From the NCBI RefSeq assembly GCF_002836415.1, contig NZ_PJBP01000084.1, positions 1 to 64,000 of the forward strand: a stretch of DNA of 64,000 nucleotides, in the 5' to 3' direction. A program made the translations under genes and the position numbers. The notes below the pieces were generated by a model that saw only the letters and a list, made by a program, of their open reading frames with translations, did no database searches and was not told the DNA's origin. This document shows, piece by piece, positions 17,419 through 26,647 of the stretch; positions within the stretch are counted from its first letter, which is position 1, and each line of letters begins with the position of its first letter. Source of the stretch: Psychromonas sp. MB-3u-54. Lineage in GTDB: Bacteria > Pseudomonadota > Gammaproteobacteria > Enterobacterales > Psychromonadaceae.

Positions 17419-18918
17419 TTAATTTATTTCACTGGCTACATTAGTAGTGGCTTGTCCCTGCTCGCCTTCAACAACCTCATCTTCTACTATTTTACCTTTT
17501 GAGCGTTTGATGACATAAACAGTGATCATCAGCGTCAATAGGATTCCAATGACGGTTGAAATATCCATTGCCAGTCCAAAACCAAGGGTTGAATTATTGA
17601 GAATAAAAGTGATCACAACCGTGGTCATAAACATCGCAGGTACTGTGGTTATCCAATGGAATTTATTATGACGTGACAGGTATGCTGTAGCGGTCCATAA
17701 CATCATCACGGCGGTGGTTGCATTAGCAAAACCAAAGTAGCGCCAAATAATACCGAAATCTACTTGAGTAAGAATGGCGCCTAATACAAACAGTGGCATC
17801 GCCATTAACAAACGATTACGGATTGATTTTTGCTCCATGTTAAAATATTCAGCCATGATTAAACGACTAGAGCGGAATGCTGTATCGCCCGAAGTAATAG
17901 GTAAAATAACCACCCCCATAAAGGCAACAATACCACCGAACAAACCTAATAGGCCAATTGATGAATCATAAACAACACCGCCCGGGCCACCGTTCATAAT
18001 AGCTTCTGATAAACCCTCTACAGAATCAAAGAATGATAATGCCAGTGCACACCAGATTAAGGCAATAACGCCTTCACCAATCATCGCACCGTAAAAGACA
18101 AAACGACCATTGCTTTCATTTTCAACACAACGTGCCATTAGGGGTGATTGTGTCGCATGGAATCCGGAGATAGCACCGCATGCGATAGTAATAAATAATG
18201 CCGGCCATAATGGTAAATCATGGGGGTTCATATTAACGAACATTTGGCTCAATTCATAACCACCTAATACACTATGGTCACTTGAGAAAGCCAATGCAGC
18301 CATCAGCCCCACGGACATAAATATTAATAACGCACCAAAGAAGGGATAAAGACGACCAATCACTTTATCAACGGGGACCATAGTCGCAATAACATAATAA
18401 GCGAAGATAATCGCAACCATAACAATAGTCGGCATTGCCAAGTCAGTTTGGGAATTAACCAGGTTAGTTATCATGCTCGCGGGGGCAGATACAAAGACAA
18501 CCCCCACTAATAAAAGTAAAACAAGGGCGAAAATATTCATAAAATGTTTGGCGGTTGGACCAAGGTATTTGCCCGCGAGTTTAGGGACAGATGCTCCCCC
18601 ATTACGTATTGATAACATACCCGAGAAATAATCGTGTACTCCACCGGCAAAGATACAACCGACGACAATCCAAAGCATCGCAGCCGGGCCGTATAACGCA
18701 CCCATTATTGGCCCGAAAATGGGTCCCACTCCGGCAATGTTTAATAACTGTATTAAATAAACTTTTTTGGTTTTAATTGGCACAAAATCAACACCGTCTT
18801 GTTTACTAAAAGCAGGTGTTGTGCGTTTTTTATTTATGCCAAAAATCTTTTCAACAATGGCCCCGTAGATATAATATCCTCCGAGCAGTGCTGCAACACA
18901 AAATAGGAACCAAATCAT
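17419..18918 (-). CDS. CstA family carbon-starvation/pyruvate transporter
   Basis: Inner-membrane transporter of 499 residues, the short form of the CstA family (E. coli CstA and BtsT are about 700). Seen: GVGPIFGPIMGALYGP (about 63-78), GGVHDYFSGMLS, the many TM helices, CGAISGFHATQSPL and LPITSGDTAFRSSRLI. Known members import peptides or pyruvate. The adjacent BtsSR-type two-component system, which in E. coli senses pyruvate and switches on BtsT, argues for pyruvate or a related acid here. A paired direct repeat about 225-250 bp upstream may be the regulator's site. Confidence 0.9.
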   Translation of the reverse strand: MIWFLFCVAALLGGYYIYGAIVEKIFGINKKRTTPAFSKQDGVDFVPIKTKKVYLIQLLNIAGVGPIFGPIMGALYGPAAMLWIVVGCIFAGGVHDYFSGMLSIRNGGASVPKLAGKYLGPTAKHFMNIFALVLLLLVGVVFVSAPASMITNLVNSQTDLAMPTIVMVAIIFAYYVIATMVPVDKVIGRLYPFFGALLIFMSVGLMAALAFSSDHSVLGGYELSQMFVNMNPHDLPLWPALFITIACGAISGFHATQSPLMARCVENESNGRFVFYGAMIGEGVIALIWCALALSFFDSVEGLSEAIMNGGPGGVVYDSSIGLLGLFGGIVAFMGVVILPITSGDTAFRSSRLIMAEYFNMEQKSIRNRLLMAMPLFVLGAILTQVDFGIIWRYFGFANATTAVMMLWTATAYLSRHNKFHWITTVPAMFMTTVVITFILNNSTLGFGLAMDISTVIGILLTLMITVYVIKRSKGKIVEDEVVEGEQGQATTNVASEIN

Positions 18919-19140
18919 AAAATTCTCTCTGTTGTTTAAGTTAATTAAGAAAGGAAAACAGGAGTCAAATAGAGAGGTGATATTTAACTATTTTGATCAA
19001 TTATCATTAAAGGAAAACCTTTATTCCTGCAATAATATTAATCGAAATCAAATATCATTTTGTGTCTTTCACTATTCAAAGCCAGCCGTTATGCCGGCAC
19101 AATACGCTGATTAAGAATAGATTCATCAGCTAATAGTCTC

Positions 19141-19168
19141 AGTGGTCGTATACTGATTTAAGTGGTCG
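19141..19168 (-). promoter_or_regulatory. Candidate LytTR (BtsR-type) operator
   Basis: AGTGGTCG at 19141-19148 and again at 19161-19168 are an exact direct repeat on a 20-bp (two-turn) period. LytTR regulators bind paired direct repeats of about 9 bp with this spacing. On the minus strand each half reads CGACCACT. It lies between the response-regulator gene and the transporter gene, upstream of the latter. Confidence 0.5.
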
Positions 19169-19230
19169 ATAAACAAATTTAACGGTTCTGCCCGAATAGA
19201 AATATAAGTATAAAAATAGGTGAAAAGGTA

Positions 19231-19959
19231 TTATGAAAGCGCAAAGCGGTCCTTTAATTCTTTTAAATAACGGCGACTAACGGGCGCCACTGACCCATTA
19301 CTGGTTATAATTTCCGCAAGAGAATTATCTAATAATTTTATCTCACGAATAGCCGTTGGATTGATTAAATATTGCCGATGACAGCGGATCAAGACGGTCT
19401 TCTCTTCTAATACTTTTAAACTCAGGGAACAGCTCAGGTGCTTGTCCCGTGCAGGAGTATCATGACCAATAACATTTACCCCGCTCTGATCTGAATAAGC
19501 CATCTCAATATTTTGCGGTTTAATTAATATAATCCGGTTATAGCCCACGCAGGGAACTAATTCTAAATGCGGCTTGGTGACTGCGTTATAATCGCGAGGT
19601 AACGCTGATACTTGCAGACGTTTTAAAGTTTTCGCTAAACGCTGCGCCGCAACCGGTTTTAATAGATAGTCAATGGCATTGTCGTCGAATGCCTGCAGTG
19701 CATATTCATCAAAGGCGGTCACAAAAACAACCTGCGGCATTGTATTTGGATCCAGCATGCTGAGCATCTCTAAACCGGTTATCTGCGGCATCTGGATATC
19801 TAAAAAAATAACATCGGGTTTTAATGCGTGGATTTTTTTAAGCCCCTCTATCGCATTCGGGCAACTGCCGATAACGTCCACTTCACCGGTTTCATTTAAC
19901 AATTCAATCAGCTCTTCTCGGGCATATAATTCATCATCTATCACAATAGCTTTAAACAT
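19231..19959 (-). CDS. LytTR response regulator (BtsR/YpdB-like)
   Basis: A 242-residue DNA-binding response regulator. The N-terminal receiver has DDELYARE, the phospho-acceptor Asp in VIFLDIQMP (about 54), the conserved Thr/Ser in VFVTAFDEYAL and Lys in LLKPV. The C-terminal LytTR domain has the closing pattern IRCHRQYLINP and APVSRRYLKELK. The ATG overlaps the kinase stop in TAATG, so the pair is coupled. It likely activates the downstream CstA-type transporter gene on the same strand. Output site candidates are at 19141-19168. Confidence 0.92.
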   Translation of the reverse strand: MFKAIVIDDELYAREELIELLNETGEVDVIGSCPNAIEGLKKIHALKPDVIFLDIQMPQITGLEMLSMLDPNTMPQVVFVTAFDEYALQAFDDNAIDYLLKPVAAQRLAKTLKRLQVSALPRDYNAVTKPHLELVPCVGYNRIILIKPQNIEMAYSDQSGVNVIGHDTPARDKHLSCSLSLKVLEEKTVLIRCHRQYLINPTAIREIKLLDNSLAEIITSNGSVAPVSRRYLKELKDRFALS

Positions 19960-21662
19960 TAAGACTTCCTATTAATCGGATCATTGACCAGCGGAAAAAT
20001 GATTTCAGCAGTAGTCCATTCCCCCTTTTCACAGCTCATTTGTAAACCAAAACATTCACCGAAGGTATTTTGCAGGCGTTTATTGACAATCTGCAGCCCT
20101 AAACCGGACTGTTCCTCTTTCTTTAAATAAGTTCCTGCATTATCAATCACTTGAAGTTTTACATGGGGGTTGTTATGGCGTTGAATTAACGCACCGGTAA
20201 TGCTTATCTTTCCATTTTCGAGAAGCGTCGACGTCCCATGTTTAATTGCATTTTCAACCAGAGGCTGCAGGGTAAAGGTCGGCACATAAACATTTAATAT
20301 CGACTGATCGACTGAAAAATCAATTTCTAACCGATCGGAAAAACGCGTGAGTTCTACTTCAAGGTAGGAAGTAATATGTGCTAATTCTTCTTTAATGGTC
20401 ACTCTTTCTATATTGTTTTTTAGATTACGACGGAAAAATTGCGATAGATGTTGAATAAGATCACGTGCTTGATTGGGATCTTTTCTAATCACAGCACTGA
20501 TGGTATTTAATGCATTAAATAAAAAATGCGGATTAACCTGAGCCTGCAGTAAACGTAATTCTGCCTGCAATAATAAAGTTTGCTGTTCGATATAACGCCC
20601 GGTTAATATTTGATTTGATAACAATTTACCTAAACCTTCTCCTAAACTTCTATTAAGTGAAGAAAACAACTTCTGCTTTGCTTCATAAAGTTTAATCGTC
20701 CCTAAGACTTGCCCTTCTCCACCGACTAACGGGATAACCAAAACCGCCCCTAATTTACACTTGTCATGTAACGAGCATTGATATTTTATTTCATATCCAT
20801 CGGCATAGATAAGCTCCTTGTGATTAATTGCCCGCCGCGTAGAGTCAGATGAAATCATTGTTCCCGGCAGATGATGATCAGCACCAATACCGATAAAGGC
20901 GAGTATTTTATCGCGATCGGTAATAGAAACAGCCCCTACGCCGGTTTCTTCATAAATTATCTGGGCGATTTTTTTGGTGCTCTGCTGGTTAAAACCTTCA
21001 CTTAAAATACCCACGGAACGATGCGCAATTTTTAAGGCTTTACTGGAAAAAGCCGCTGAATATTTTTCATAAATGGCTTTTCTATCCTGAATAATACTGA
21101 TAAATAAGGCCGCACCAAAAGCATTTGCAATCACCATCGGCAAGGCTATTGCCTGCACTAAATGTAATGCCTGATCAAAAGGTTTTGCCACCAGCAAAAT
21201 AATACTCATTTGCATTATTTCAGCGACCACCAAAACAGTAAATGCACAACGCGGTTTAAATATCTTATCAACCAAACCACGGCGAAAATAATAACGATGA
21301 ACTAATCCGCCTAATAACCCTTCCGCGGTGGTTGATATGGCACAAGCCAGATCCGTAAATCCCCCCATACTATAACGATGAAGCCCGCCCGTTAAGCCCA
21401 CCGCAAAACCCACAAGCGGCCCGCCTAACAATCCCCCTAACACAGCACCGATTGCACGTGTATTTGCGATAGCATTATCAATGCTCAGACCAAAATAAGT
21501 GCCTAAAATACAAAATAAACTAAACACCACATAACAGGCGATACGCTGTGACAACTGACCTGAAACCGTGATTAAAGGCATAAAAAGAAGGGTTTTACTT
21601 AACAGATAGGCAATCACCAGATACACACTTAATTGCTGTAAAAGTGAAAATACAAGTTCCAT
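19959..21662 (-). CDS. LytS-type sensor kinase (BtsS/YpdA-like)
   Basis: Membrane histidine kinase of 567 residues. Domains: 5TM-LYT sensor (about 1-190, with GGLLGGPLVGFAVGLTGGLHRY and TTAEGLLGGLVHRYY), GAF domain (about 215-350), then the LytS kinase core with PHFLFNALNTI (phospho-His, about 380) and ATPase N-box LVENAIKHG. The 5TM-GAF-kinase order is that of BtsS and YpdA, which sense extracellular pyruvate. Overlaps the regulator gene by one base; the CstA-type target gene is next. The signal is inferred from this synteny. Confidence 0.92.
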   Translation of the reverse strand: MELVFSLLQQLSVYLVIAYLLSKTLLFMPLITVSGQLSQRIACYVVFSLFCILGTYFGLSIDNAIANTRAIGAVLGGLLGGPLVGFAVGLTGGLHRYSMGGFTDLACAISTTAEGLLGGLVHRYYFRRGLVDKIFKPRCAFTVLVVAEIMQMSIILLVAKPFDQALHLVQAIALPMVIANAFGAALFISIIQDRKAIYEKYSAAFSSKALKIAHRSVGILSEGFNQQSTKKIAQIIYEETGVGAVSITDRDKILAFIGIGADHHLPGTMISSDSTRRAINHKELIYADGYEIKYQCSLHDKCKLGAVLVIPLVGGEGQVLGTIKLYEAKQKLFSSLNRSLGEGLGKLLSNQILTGRYIEQQTLLLQAELRLLQAQVNPHFLFNALNTISAVIRKDPNQARDLIQHLSQFFRRNLKNNIERVTIKEELAHITSYLEVELTRFSDRLEIDFSVDQSILNVYVPTFTLQPLVENAIKHGTSTLLENGKISITGALIQRHNNPHVKLQVIDNAGTYLKKEEQSGLGLQIVNKRLQNTFGECFGLQMSCEKGEWTTAEIIFPLVNDPINRKS

Positions 21663-21880
21663 ATAAAGCTCATTAAAAAAGGGGCGACAGAAAGGCAGAT
21701 AACGTTTTTATCTTAAATAAAAATAACAGATTTATAAAATCTGCAGCGCAGCGTAGCAGTAAAAACGAATAATTACTTCATTCGAAGATAAACCGGCGGC
21801 CACAAAAGAATATTCAACAAAAATCCCCTAGAGCAGGTCAGTTTTATTCATGGAGGAAAATAATAACTGACCCGGTAAAA

Positions 21881-22330
21881 TCAAAACCAGCGGCGGACCC
21901 TTTTTTTGTAGTTTTTATATTCCTCACCAAAATAGGTTTCTAAAAATATCTCTTCAGGTTGAATAATACCCCGGCAAACTAAAATTGACATCGGGATCAA
22001 TAAAACAAAAAACCACAGACTATTAAGCAGCAAAGTAATGCCAAGGTATATTAATATCATGGAGATATACATCGGATTACGTGAATATTGGTATGGCCCG
22101 GCGACGATTAACTTCGCAGTGTGTGTATAATGATTAGGTGACACTTTTTCTGTTTTCATTGTTTTTAAAGCCCATCCTGCAATGAATATTCCTGCAATCA
22201 ATACGATGGCGCTAAGCACTAAGATCAATATACCTGAAGCAAAAACATGAACGGGTGCAACATACTGTAAAATGAAACCGGCAATAACAGTAAATAGAAA
22301 GATAACCTGAGCTGGGGCAATAATTTTCAT
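21881..22330 (-). CDS. Isoprenylcysteine carboxyl methyltransferase (ICMT)-like protein
   Basis: Integral membrane methyltransferase-like protein of about 149 residues. The start at 22330 is chosen because AAGGAAAAAA precedes that ATG; an earlier ATG eight codons upstream lacks a ribosome site. About four TM helices, then the family signature GPYQYSRNPMYISMIL and the C-terminal EEIFLETYFGEEYKNYKKRVRRW. Bacterial members are mostly of unknown substrate (phospholipids or small thiols are possible). Monocistronic. Confidence 0.85.
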   Translation of the reverse strand: MKIIAPAQVIFLFTVIAGFILQYVAPVHVFASGILILVLSAIVLIAGIFIAGWALKTMKTEKVSPNHYTHTAKLIVAGPYQYSRNPMYISMILIYLGITLLLNSLWFFVLLIPMSILVCRGIIQPEEIFLETYFGEEYKNYKKRVRRWF

Positions 22331-22481
22331 TTTTTTCCTTTTAAGTTTCATCAAAAATAATAATTAAGATGATCCTATGCGAATTAGATTCATACCCTTA
22401 TTTTGATATTCTATTTGATCTTACGCTTATCCGTCAAAGTTTCATTTTTGCGGAGAAACACAGAACGTCCTGCATGTACCC

Positions 22482-22584
22482 CTGTAAGGCAGTAAGGCAA
22501 TAAGGCTGCAAGGCAATAAGGCAGTAAAGCTGTAAAGCTGTAAAGCTGTAAGGCTGTAAGGCTGTAAGGCTGTAAGGCTGTAAG
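22482..22584. repeat. 9-bp minisatellite, about 11 copies
   Basis: Tandem nonamers of the form CTGTAAGGC, with AGTAAGGCA, AATAAGGCT and CTGTAAAGC variants toward the 5' side and identical copies toward 22584. Because 9 is a multiple of 3, a 60-codon minus-strand frame stays open across it (LQPYSLTA-type repeats), but it has no ribosome site. Lies between the ICMT-like gene and the deaminase gene. Confidence 0.85.
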
Positions 22585-22649
22585 TACAAATGCCAGATCA
22601 AGATAACTGACGACACTATTTGCGAGGTCAGAGCGAACTATTGAATTTA

Positions 22650-23225
22650 TTAACTTTTCCCTGGGTTATAAAGACAACCCTTGTTTATAATATATAGCTG
22701 TAACACTGAGCAGGCAGATTGGCGCTTAATATTGGTACTCACCTTTATTCCTCTGGCGTTTAATGATTTAATCCAATTGTTTGGTTTCGAGCCTTCATCA
22801 AAGCCAATAGCGCTGACGTCTTGACCTGTCGCGGCTGTTGCAACATGGCACACGCCTGACCATGAAATAGCGCCTAAGCACATTGCACAGGGCTCCGCGC
22901 TGCTGACTAATTCATGCCGAGTAACGGTGAGATCATAGATGCTAAGCTTCCTTTGCGCCACGGTTAAGGCAACTATTTCCGCGTGCAGGATAGATAGCCC
23001 CTGTGTTGTCACTAAGTTAACCCCAAGGGAAACCAATTTGCCTGTTTCGACCTCAAAGACAGCTGCGGCAAAAGGTCCCCCGCTCCCTTGCTCAACATTC
23101 TTTCTCGCGGCAGAAATAACAAAAGCCATGCGCATCTTTAAGGAGGCACTTGAAACATAAAGTTGAGAAAAACCTTCTATCCAGCCAGGCAACTTAAAAC
23201 TAATTTCGAATGGTTGCAGGAACAT
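22650..23225 (-). CDS. Nucleoside/guanine deaminase-like protein
   Basis: Zinc-dependent deaminase of the cytidine-deaminase fold, 191 residues. Zinc and catalytic motifs: HAEIVAL (HAE, about 80) and SSAEPCAMCLGAI (PCxxC, about 111-117), with GGPFAAAVFE before them. The class includes guanine deaminase and TadA. A free-base or nucleoside deaminase seems likelier than tRNA TadA because the N-terminus and C-terminal tail differ. AGGAGAAATCT is a strong ribosome site. Single gene. Confidence 0.85.
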   Translation of the reverse strand: MFLQPFEISFKLPGWIEGFSQLYVSSASLKMRMAFVISAARKNVEQGSGGPFAAAVFEVETGKLVSLGVNLVTTQGLSILHAEIVALTVAQRKLSIYDLTVTRHELVSSAEPCAMCLGAISWSGVCHVATAATGQDVSAIGFDEGSKPNNWIKSLNARGIKVSTNIKRQSACSVLQLYIINKGCLYNPGKS

Positions 23226-23466
23226 AGATTTCTCCTAAGACAGTGTTAAGCCAGCACCTATTATTCAGGATAGCCAACAGCTCATTAAGTCGCTAATAAT
23301 AGTTGTGCTGAAGCGCCTGACAGGTTAATTTTGATCAAAGAGATAACTCCTCAAAGCTTCATATAAAGTGCCAAGAAAATATTTCATATTATTCAGTCCA
23401 TTTTTTTTGTAACTGTTATACTCGCGCCCAATTAAACTTTCAAAAAAATATAAAAATGGTGATCTC

Positions 23467-24768
23467 ATGAGTGTTGATGCAATAGGTTTATCTGCCGAGT
23501 TATTAAAAGCTGTCAAAGCTTGCGGATATAAAAATTTAACCCCGATTCAGCAGCAGGCAATTCCGATTATCCGTAGCGGGTCGGATCTGCTTGCAAGCGC
23601 ACAAACAGGGACAGGTAAAACAGCGGCTTTTACCCTGCCTATTCTGGATATATTAGCAAAAAATGCGAATGAAAAGCCGACAACAAATACAACAATTAAA
23701 GCCTTAATACTGACACCTACGCGTGAATTAGCAGCCCAAGTTGCAGAGAATGTAAAAGAATACAGTCAGTTTTTACCGCTAACATCCGGTGTTGTTTCGG
23801 GTGGCCGCAGTATGGACTCACAAACCAAAATGCTTAAAGTCGGCGTTGATGTATTAGTTGCAACACCGGGTCGTCTGCTTGAACACTTAACCTTACGAAA
23901 TGTCGATCTTTCTCATATTAAGTATCTTACCCTTGATGAAGCTGATCGTATGTTAGACCTGGGTTTTTTAACTGACATACAAAAATTGATGGAAGCGATT
24001 AAACAAAAACACCAGACTTTAATGTTTTCCGCCACTTTTTCAAATAAAGTTAAAACCTTAGCGAAACAGATATTAACCACCCCGAAAACACTAGAAATCT
24101 CACCGCAGAACTCGACTGCCGGTAAAGTGAAACAACAGGTTTATTGGGTATCTGAAACCCGTAAAAATGAACTATTATCTGAGCTGATTGGGGTTAAAAA
24201 CTGGAAACAAGTGTTGGTCTTTGCGGGCACCAAAGAGAGTGCTAATCTGTTAGCAAAAGAGTTACAGCTGGACGGAATAAAAACGGCAGTGTGCCATGGA
24301 GATAAAACCCAGGGCGCACGTAATCAAGCGATCCAAAAATTTACCGAAGGCAGTGTCCGTGTTTTAGTGGCGACAGATGTCGCAGCGCGTGGCCTTGATA
24401 TTCCTGATTTACCCTACGTGGTCAATTTCCATCTGCCATTTTTAGCTGAAGATTATATTCATCGTATTGGCCGTACAGCGCGTGCAGGTAAAAGTGGCAC
24501 AGCGGTATCATTAGTCAGCCCCAAAGATGAGCAGTTTTTAGATAATATCGAAACGCTCATTGGCCGTAAGTTTGAACGCATTGTGTATCCTGGTTATGAG
24601 ATTGATAGCTCGCTGCCCGGCTATTATGAGCAATCCAGTGACAAGCCGCTGAAAAAAAGTCGTTACAAAGCAACGCAAGAGCGCAATAAAATGCTTGAGC
24701 TTCAAAGAGCCAAAAACACACCGGCGGCTCTCCGCAGAGAAAAGAACAAAAATAAAAAACAAAGATAA
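23467..24768 (+). CDS. DEAD-box RNA helicase (RhlE-like)
   Basis: ATP-dependent RNA helicase of 433 residues. Motifs in order: Q-motif with LTPIQQQAIP, Walker A ASAQTGTGKT (about 43-52), TPTRELA, TPGRLL, DEAD in TLDEADRML (about 155), SAT in FSATF, then domain 2 with ATDVAARGLD and HRIGRTARAG. The basic C-terminal tail (RREKNKNKKQR) likely binds RNA. The Q-motif and the AQTGTGKTAAFTLPIL string are RhlE-like. Cold-adapted bacteria use such helicases to unwind structured RNA. A terminator follows directly. Confidence 0.95.
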   Translation: MSVDAIGLSAELLKAVKACGYKNLTPIQQQAIPIIRSGSDLLASAQTGTGKTAAFTLPILDILAKNANEKPTTNTTIKALILTPTRELAAQVAENVKEYSQFLPLTSGVVSGGRSMDSQTKMLKVGVDVLVATPGRLLEHLTLRNVDLSHIKYLTLDEADRMLDLGFLTDIQKLMEAIKQKHQTLMFSATFSNKVKTLAKQILTTPKTLEISPQNSTAGKVKQQVYWVSETRKNELLSELIGVKNWKQVLVFAGTKESANLLAKELQLDGIKTAVCHGDKTQGARNQAIQKFTEGSVRVLVATDVAARGLDIPDLPYVVNFHLPFLAEDYIHRIGRTARAGKSGTAVSLVSPKDEQFLDNIETLIGRKFERIVYPGYEIDSSLPGYYEQSSDKPLKKSRYKATQERNKMLELQRAKNTPAALRREKNKNKKQR

Positions 24769-24782
24769 GAGAACAATATAAT

Positions 24783-24824
24783 AAGATAAAACAGAGGCAC
24801 TAAGCATCTCTGTTTTATCTTTTA
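24783..24824 (+). terminator. Rho-independent terminator after helicase gene
   Basis: AAGATAAAACAGAG (24783-24796) pairs perfectly over 14 bp with CTCTGTTTTATCTT (24108-24121 in the last three digits' register, i.e. 24808-24821), followed by TT. The A-rich 5' arm and U-rich 3' arm would work on either strand. Confidence 0.8.
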
Positions 24825-25031
24825 ACAACAAACTATTAACGCCCCAGCTCCCTCTTTAATACTCCTTTAATTTAATTGCTATTTCAAAATAACATTAGAC
24901 CTGCAATGACGCTATCTTGTTGTTTTACATTACAATAAAAATATCTTCAATATTCAATATTCAATCAAATAAAGATGATTTTTTATTTAGCCTGTCAGGT
25001 TATTTTTTCGGCATCTATTCTATACTTTAAT

Positions 25032-25050
25032 CGAGAAAATAATTTTCTCG
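25032..25050. promoter_or_regulatory. Perfect 19-bp palindrome in hsp20 leader
   Basis: CGAGAAAAT-A-ATTTTCTCG lies about 33 bp before the Hsp20 start codon. It could be an operator, or in the mRNA a short leader hairpin. No classical ROSE element was recognised. Confidence 0.45.
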
Positions 25051-25082
25051 GGGTGTTAGAGATATTTTTTTAGGAGGAAATT

Positions 25083-25502
25083 ATGAACATAGTACCAAGA
25101 AGCCAATGGTTAAGTCCTGAACATGTTTTCGACGATTTCTTTTCCTTAAACAAACTAAAAGGTAAAGAGGGTTATTTTGAACCGCGCGTAGATATTATTG
25201 AAAAAGATGATCAATACGTTTTCGTCGCAGAGCTGCCCGGCGTAGATAAAGAGGATATCAATGTCCAGCTGGAGGATGGTTTATTGACTATTGAAGCTAA
25301 AATACATGAAGAAAAAGAATCTGAAGTAGATAATGTTATCAGAAAAGAAATAAGAAGTGGTTTCTTTAGCCGCAGCATTAATGTAGGAAAAAATATTAAA
25401 GAAGAAGAAATAAAAGCCGAATTGGTAAATGGTTTACTGAAACTTACAGCGCCTAAATCAAAACCAACCGGTCACGAGGTTCACAAAATTGAAATCTCAT
25501 AA
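25083..25502 (+). CDS. Hsp20/alpha-crystallin small heat-shock protein
   Basis: A 139-residue small chaperone that holds unfolding proteins. The alpha-crystallin domain spans about 34-130: PRVDIIEKDDQYVFVAELPGVDKEDI, the LEDGLLTIEA strand and the terminal GLLKLTAPK. The flexible N-terminus (WLSPEHVFDDFFSL) is typical of class A Hsp20 rather than E. coli IbpA. A C-terminal IxI-type tail (HKIEIS) is present. A very strong AGGAGGAAA ribosome site, a leader palindrome and a good terminator suggest a regulated monocistronic unit. Confidence 0.94.
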   Translation: MNIVPRSQWLSPEHVFDDFFSLNKLKGKEGYFEPRVDIIEKDDQYVFVAELPGVDKEDINVQLEDGLLTIEAKIHEEKESEVDNVIRKEIRSGFFSRSINVGKNIKEEEIKAELVNGLLKLTAPKSKPTGHEVHKIEIS

Positions 25503-25519
25503 AACTTATTGATGCCAAC

Positions 25520-25558
25520 AAAAAAGAGGTTAGGTTTTGTCGACCGCCCCTCTTTTTT
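25520..25558 (+). terminator. Rho-independent terminator after hsp20
   Basis: AAAAAAGAGG (25520-25529) pairs with CCTCTTTTTT (25549-25558), with further T residues. Also usable by the convergent hydrolase transcript. Confidence 0.8.
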
Positions 25559-25618
25559 TATTGGCTTTTTTTACCCTCCTCTTTGCTTTCTCAAGCTCAT
25601 CATGTTCGGGTTAATGAA

Positions 25619-26356
25619 TCATTTCAGTGTCTCATCAAGAAACTCAATAAACCTTTTCCACGATTTTTTATCGGCATTCTCACGGTAAGACTCAGCACCA
25701 AAAACTGTAAAAGCATGAGGTGCACCACTGTATGTTGTCATTTCATGATCGATGCCACTTGCTTCTAATTGCTCCGTCAGTGAGGCAAATTGTTCCATCG
25801 GAATCGCCGTATCTGCACTGCCATGTAATATTAATAATTTACCTTTAGTATTTTTGTAATCTTGCCCCTCCGGTGTTTGTAATCCACCGTGAAAAGTGAC
25901 AAAACCTTTAACATCCATCCCTGAACGCGCTAACTCTAATACCGCAGCCCCGCCAAAACAATAACCCATCACGACGGTATTATCAGCATGCGCACCTTTT
26001 ATAATAGCGGTATCATAGGCGCCTTTCATCAAGGCACGCATTTTCGCTCTGTCTTTATATAATTCACCCGTATGTTGTCTTTTATCTTTAACCTCCGTGG
26101 GTCTGATTCCCTCACCAAAGAGATCGGCGGCAAAAACGGCATAGCCTAAGTCCGCCAACATTTCGGCACGTTTGACTTCGTAATCAGTCAAACCATCCCA
26201 ATCATGGATCAGCAATATAAGGGGGGCATTTGGGGATGGATTAACAAAATAACCCTGATAGGATTTACCGGCAACTTGATAGCTGATGTATTCTCCGCTG
26301 GCATTGGCCAGTGGCATAAGAAAGAATCCAAGGGTGAGATAAATTAATAAACGCAT
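25619..26356 (-). CDS. Periplasmic dienelactone hydrolase family protein
   Basis: An alpha/beta hydrolase of 245 residues with a Sec signal peptide (MRLLIYLTLGFFLMPLANA, cleavage after about 19), so periplasmic. The DLH signature is clear: LIHDWDGL near the oxyanion region, nucleophile Cys in VMGYCFGG (about 133), Asp in HGSADTAIP and His in GAPHAFTVFG. The Cys rather than Ser nucleophile is typical of dienelactone hydrolases. The substrate is unknown, and periplasmic DLH paralogues are common in marine gammaproteobacteria. It converges on hsp20. Confidence 0.9.
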   Translation of the reverse strand: MRLLIYLTLGFFLMPLANASGEYISYQVAGKSYQGYFVNPSPNAPLILLIHDWDGLTDYEVKRAEMLADLGYAVFAADLFGEGIRPTEVKDKRQHTGELYKDRAKMRALMKGAYDTAIIKGAHADNTVVMGYCFGGAAVLELARSGMDVKGFVTFHGGLQTPEGQDYKNTKGKLLILHGSADTAIPMEQFASLTEQLEASGIDHEMTTYSGAPHAFTVFGAESYRENADKKSWKRFIEFLDETLK

Positions 26357-26647
26357 ATTTTACTCCTTATATAGGTAAGATGGACTTGTAGAGTATAGAG
26401 TCATTACCTGCATTAAGCGCTTCGAAGGTTATAAAAACACCGCGAGTCCTATCAAGATTTTCTTATTAAAATAAAAAAATTTAATTAACCTTTACAGGCC
26501 TCGAAAAGTAGATGCGCAGAGAGTCTCATACAACGCTCGCCGGTGTAGCAGATCTATAAATGATACCCCCTGAGAATAGGCTAGATATACTCAGCCGTTG
26601 AGCAGCGTTTAATCTTGCGCCTAATATTATTGCAGACAATAAAAAAC

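Noticed and set aside
18932-19114. 60-codon plus-strand frame upstream of the cstA-type gene
   Set aside because: No ribosome site; region better explained as promoter and operator.
22434-22616. 60-codon minus-strand frame across the 9-bp minisatellite
   Set aside because: It is open only because the repeat period is a multiple of three; no start signal.
23325-23516. 63-codon minus-strand frame overlapping the helicase start
   Set aside because: Overlaps a certain gene on the other strand and has no family features.
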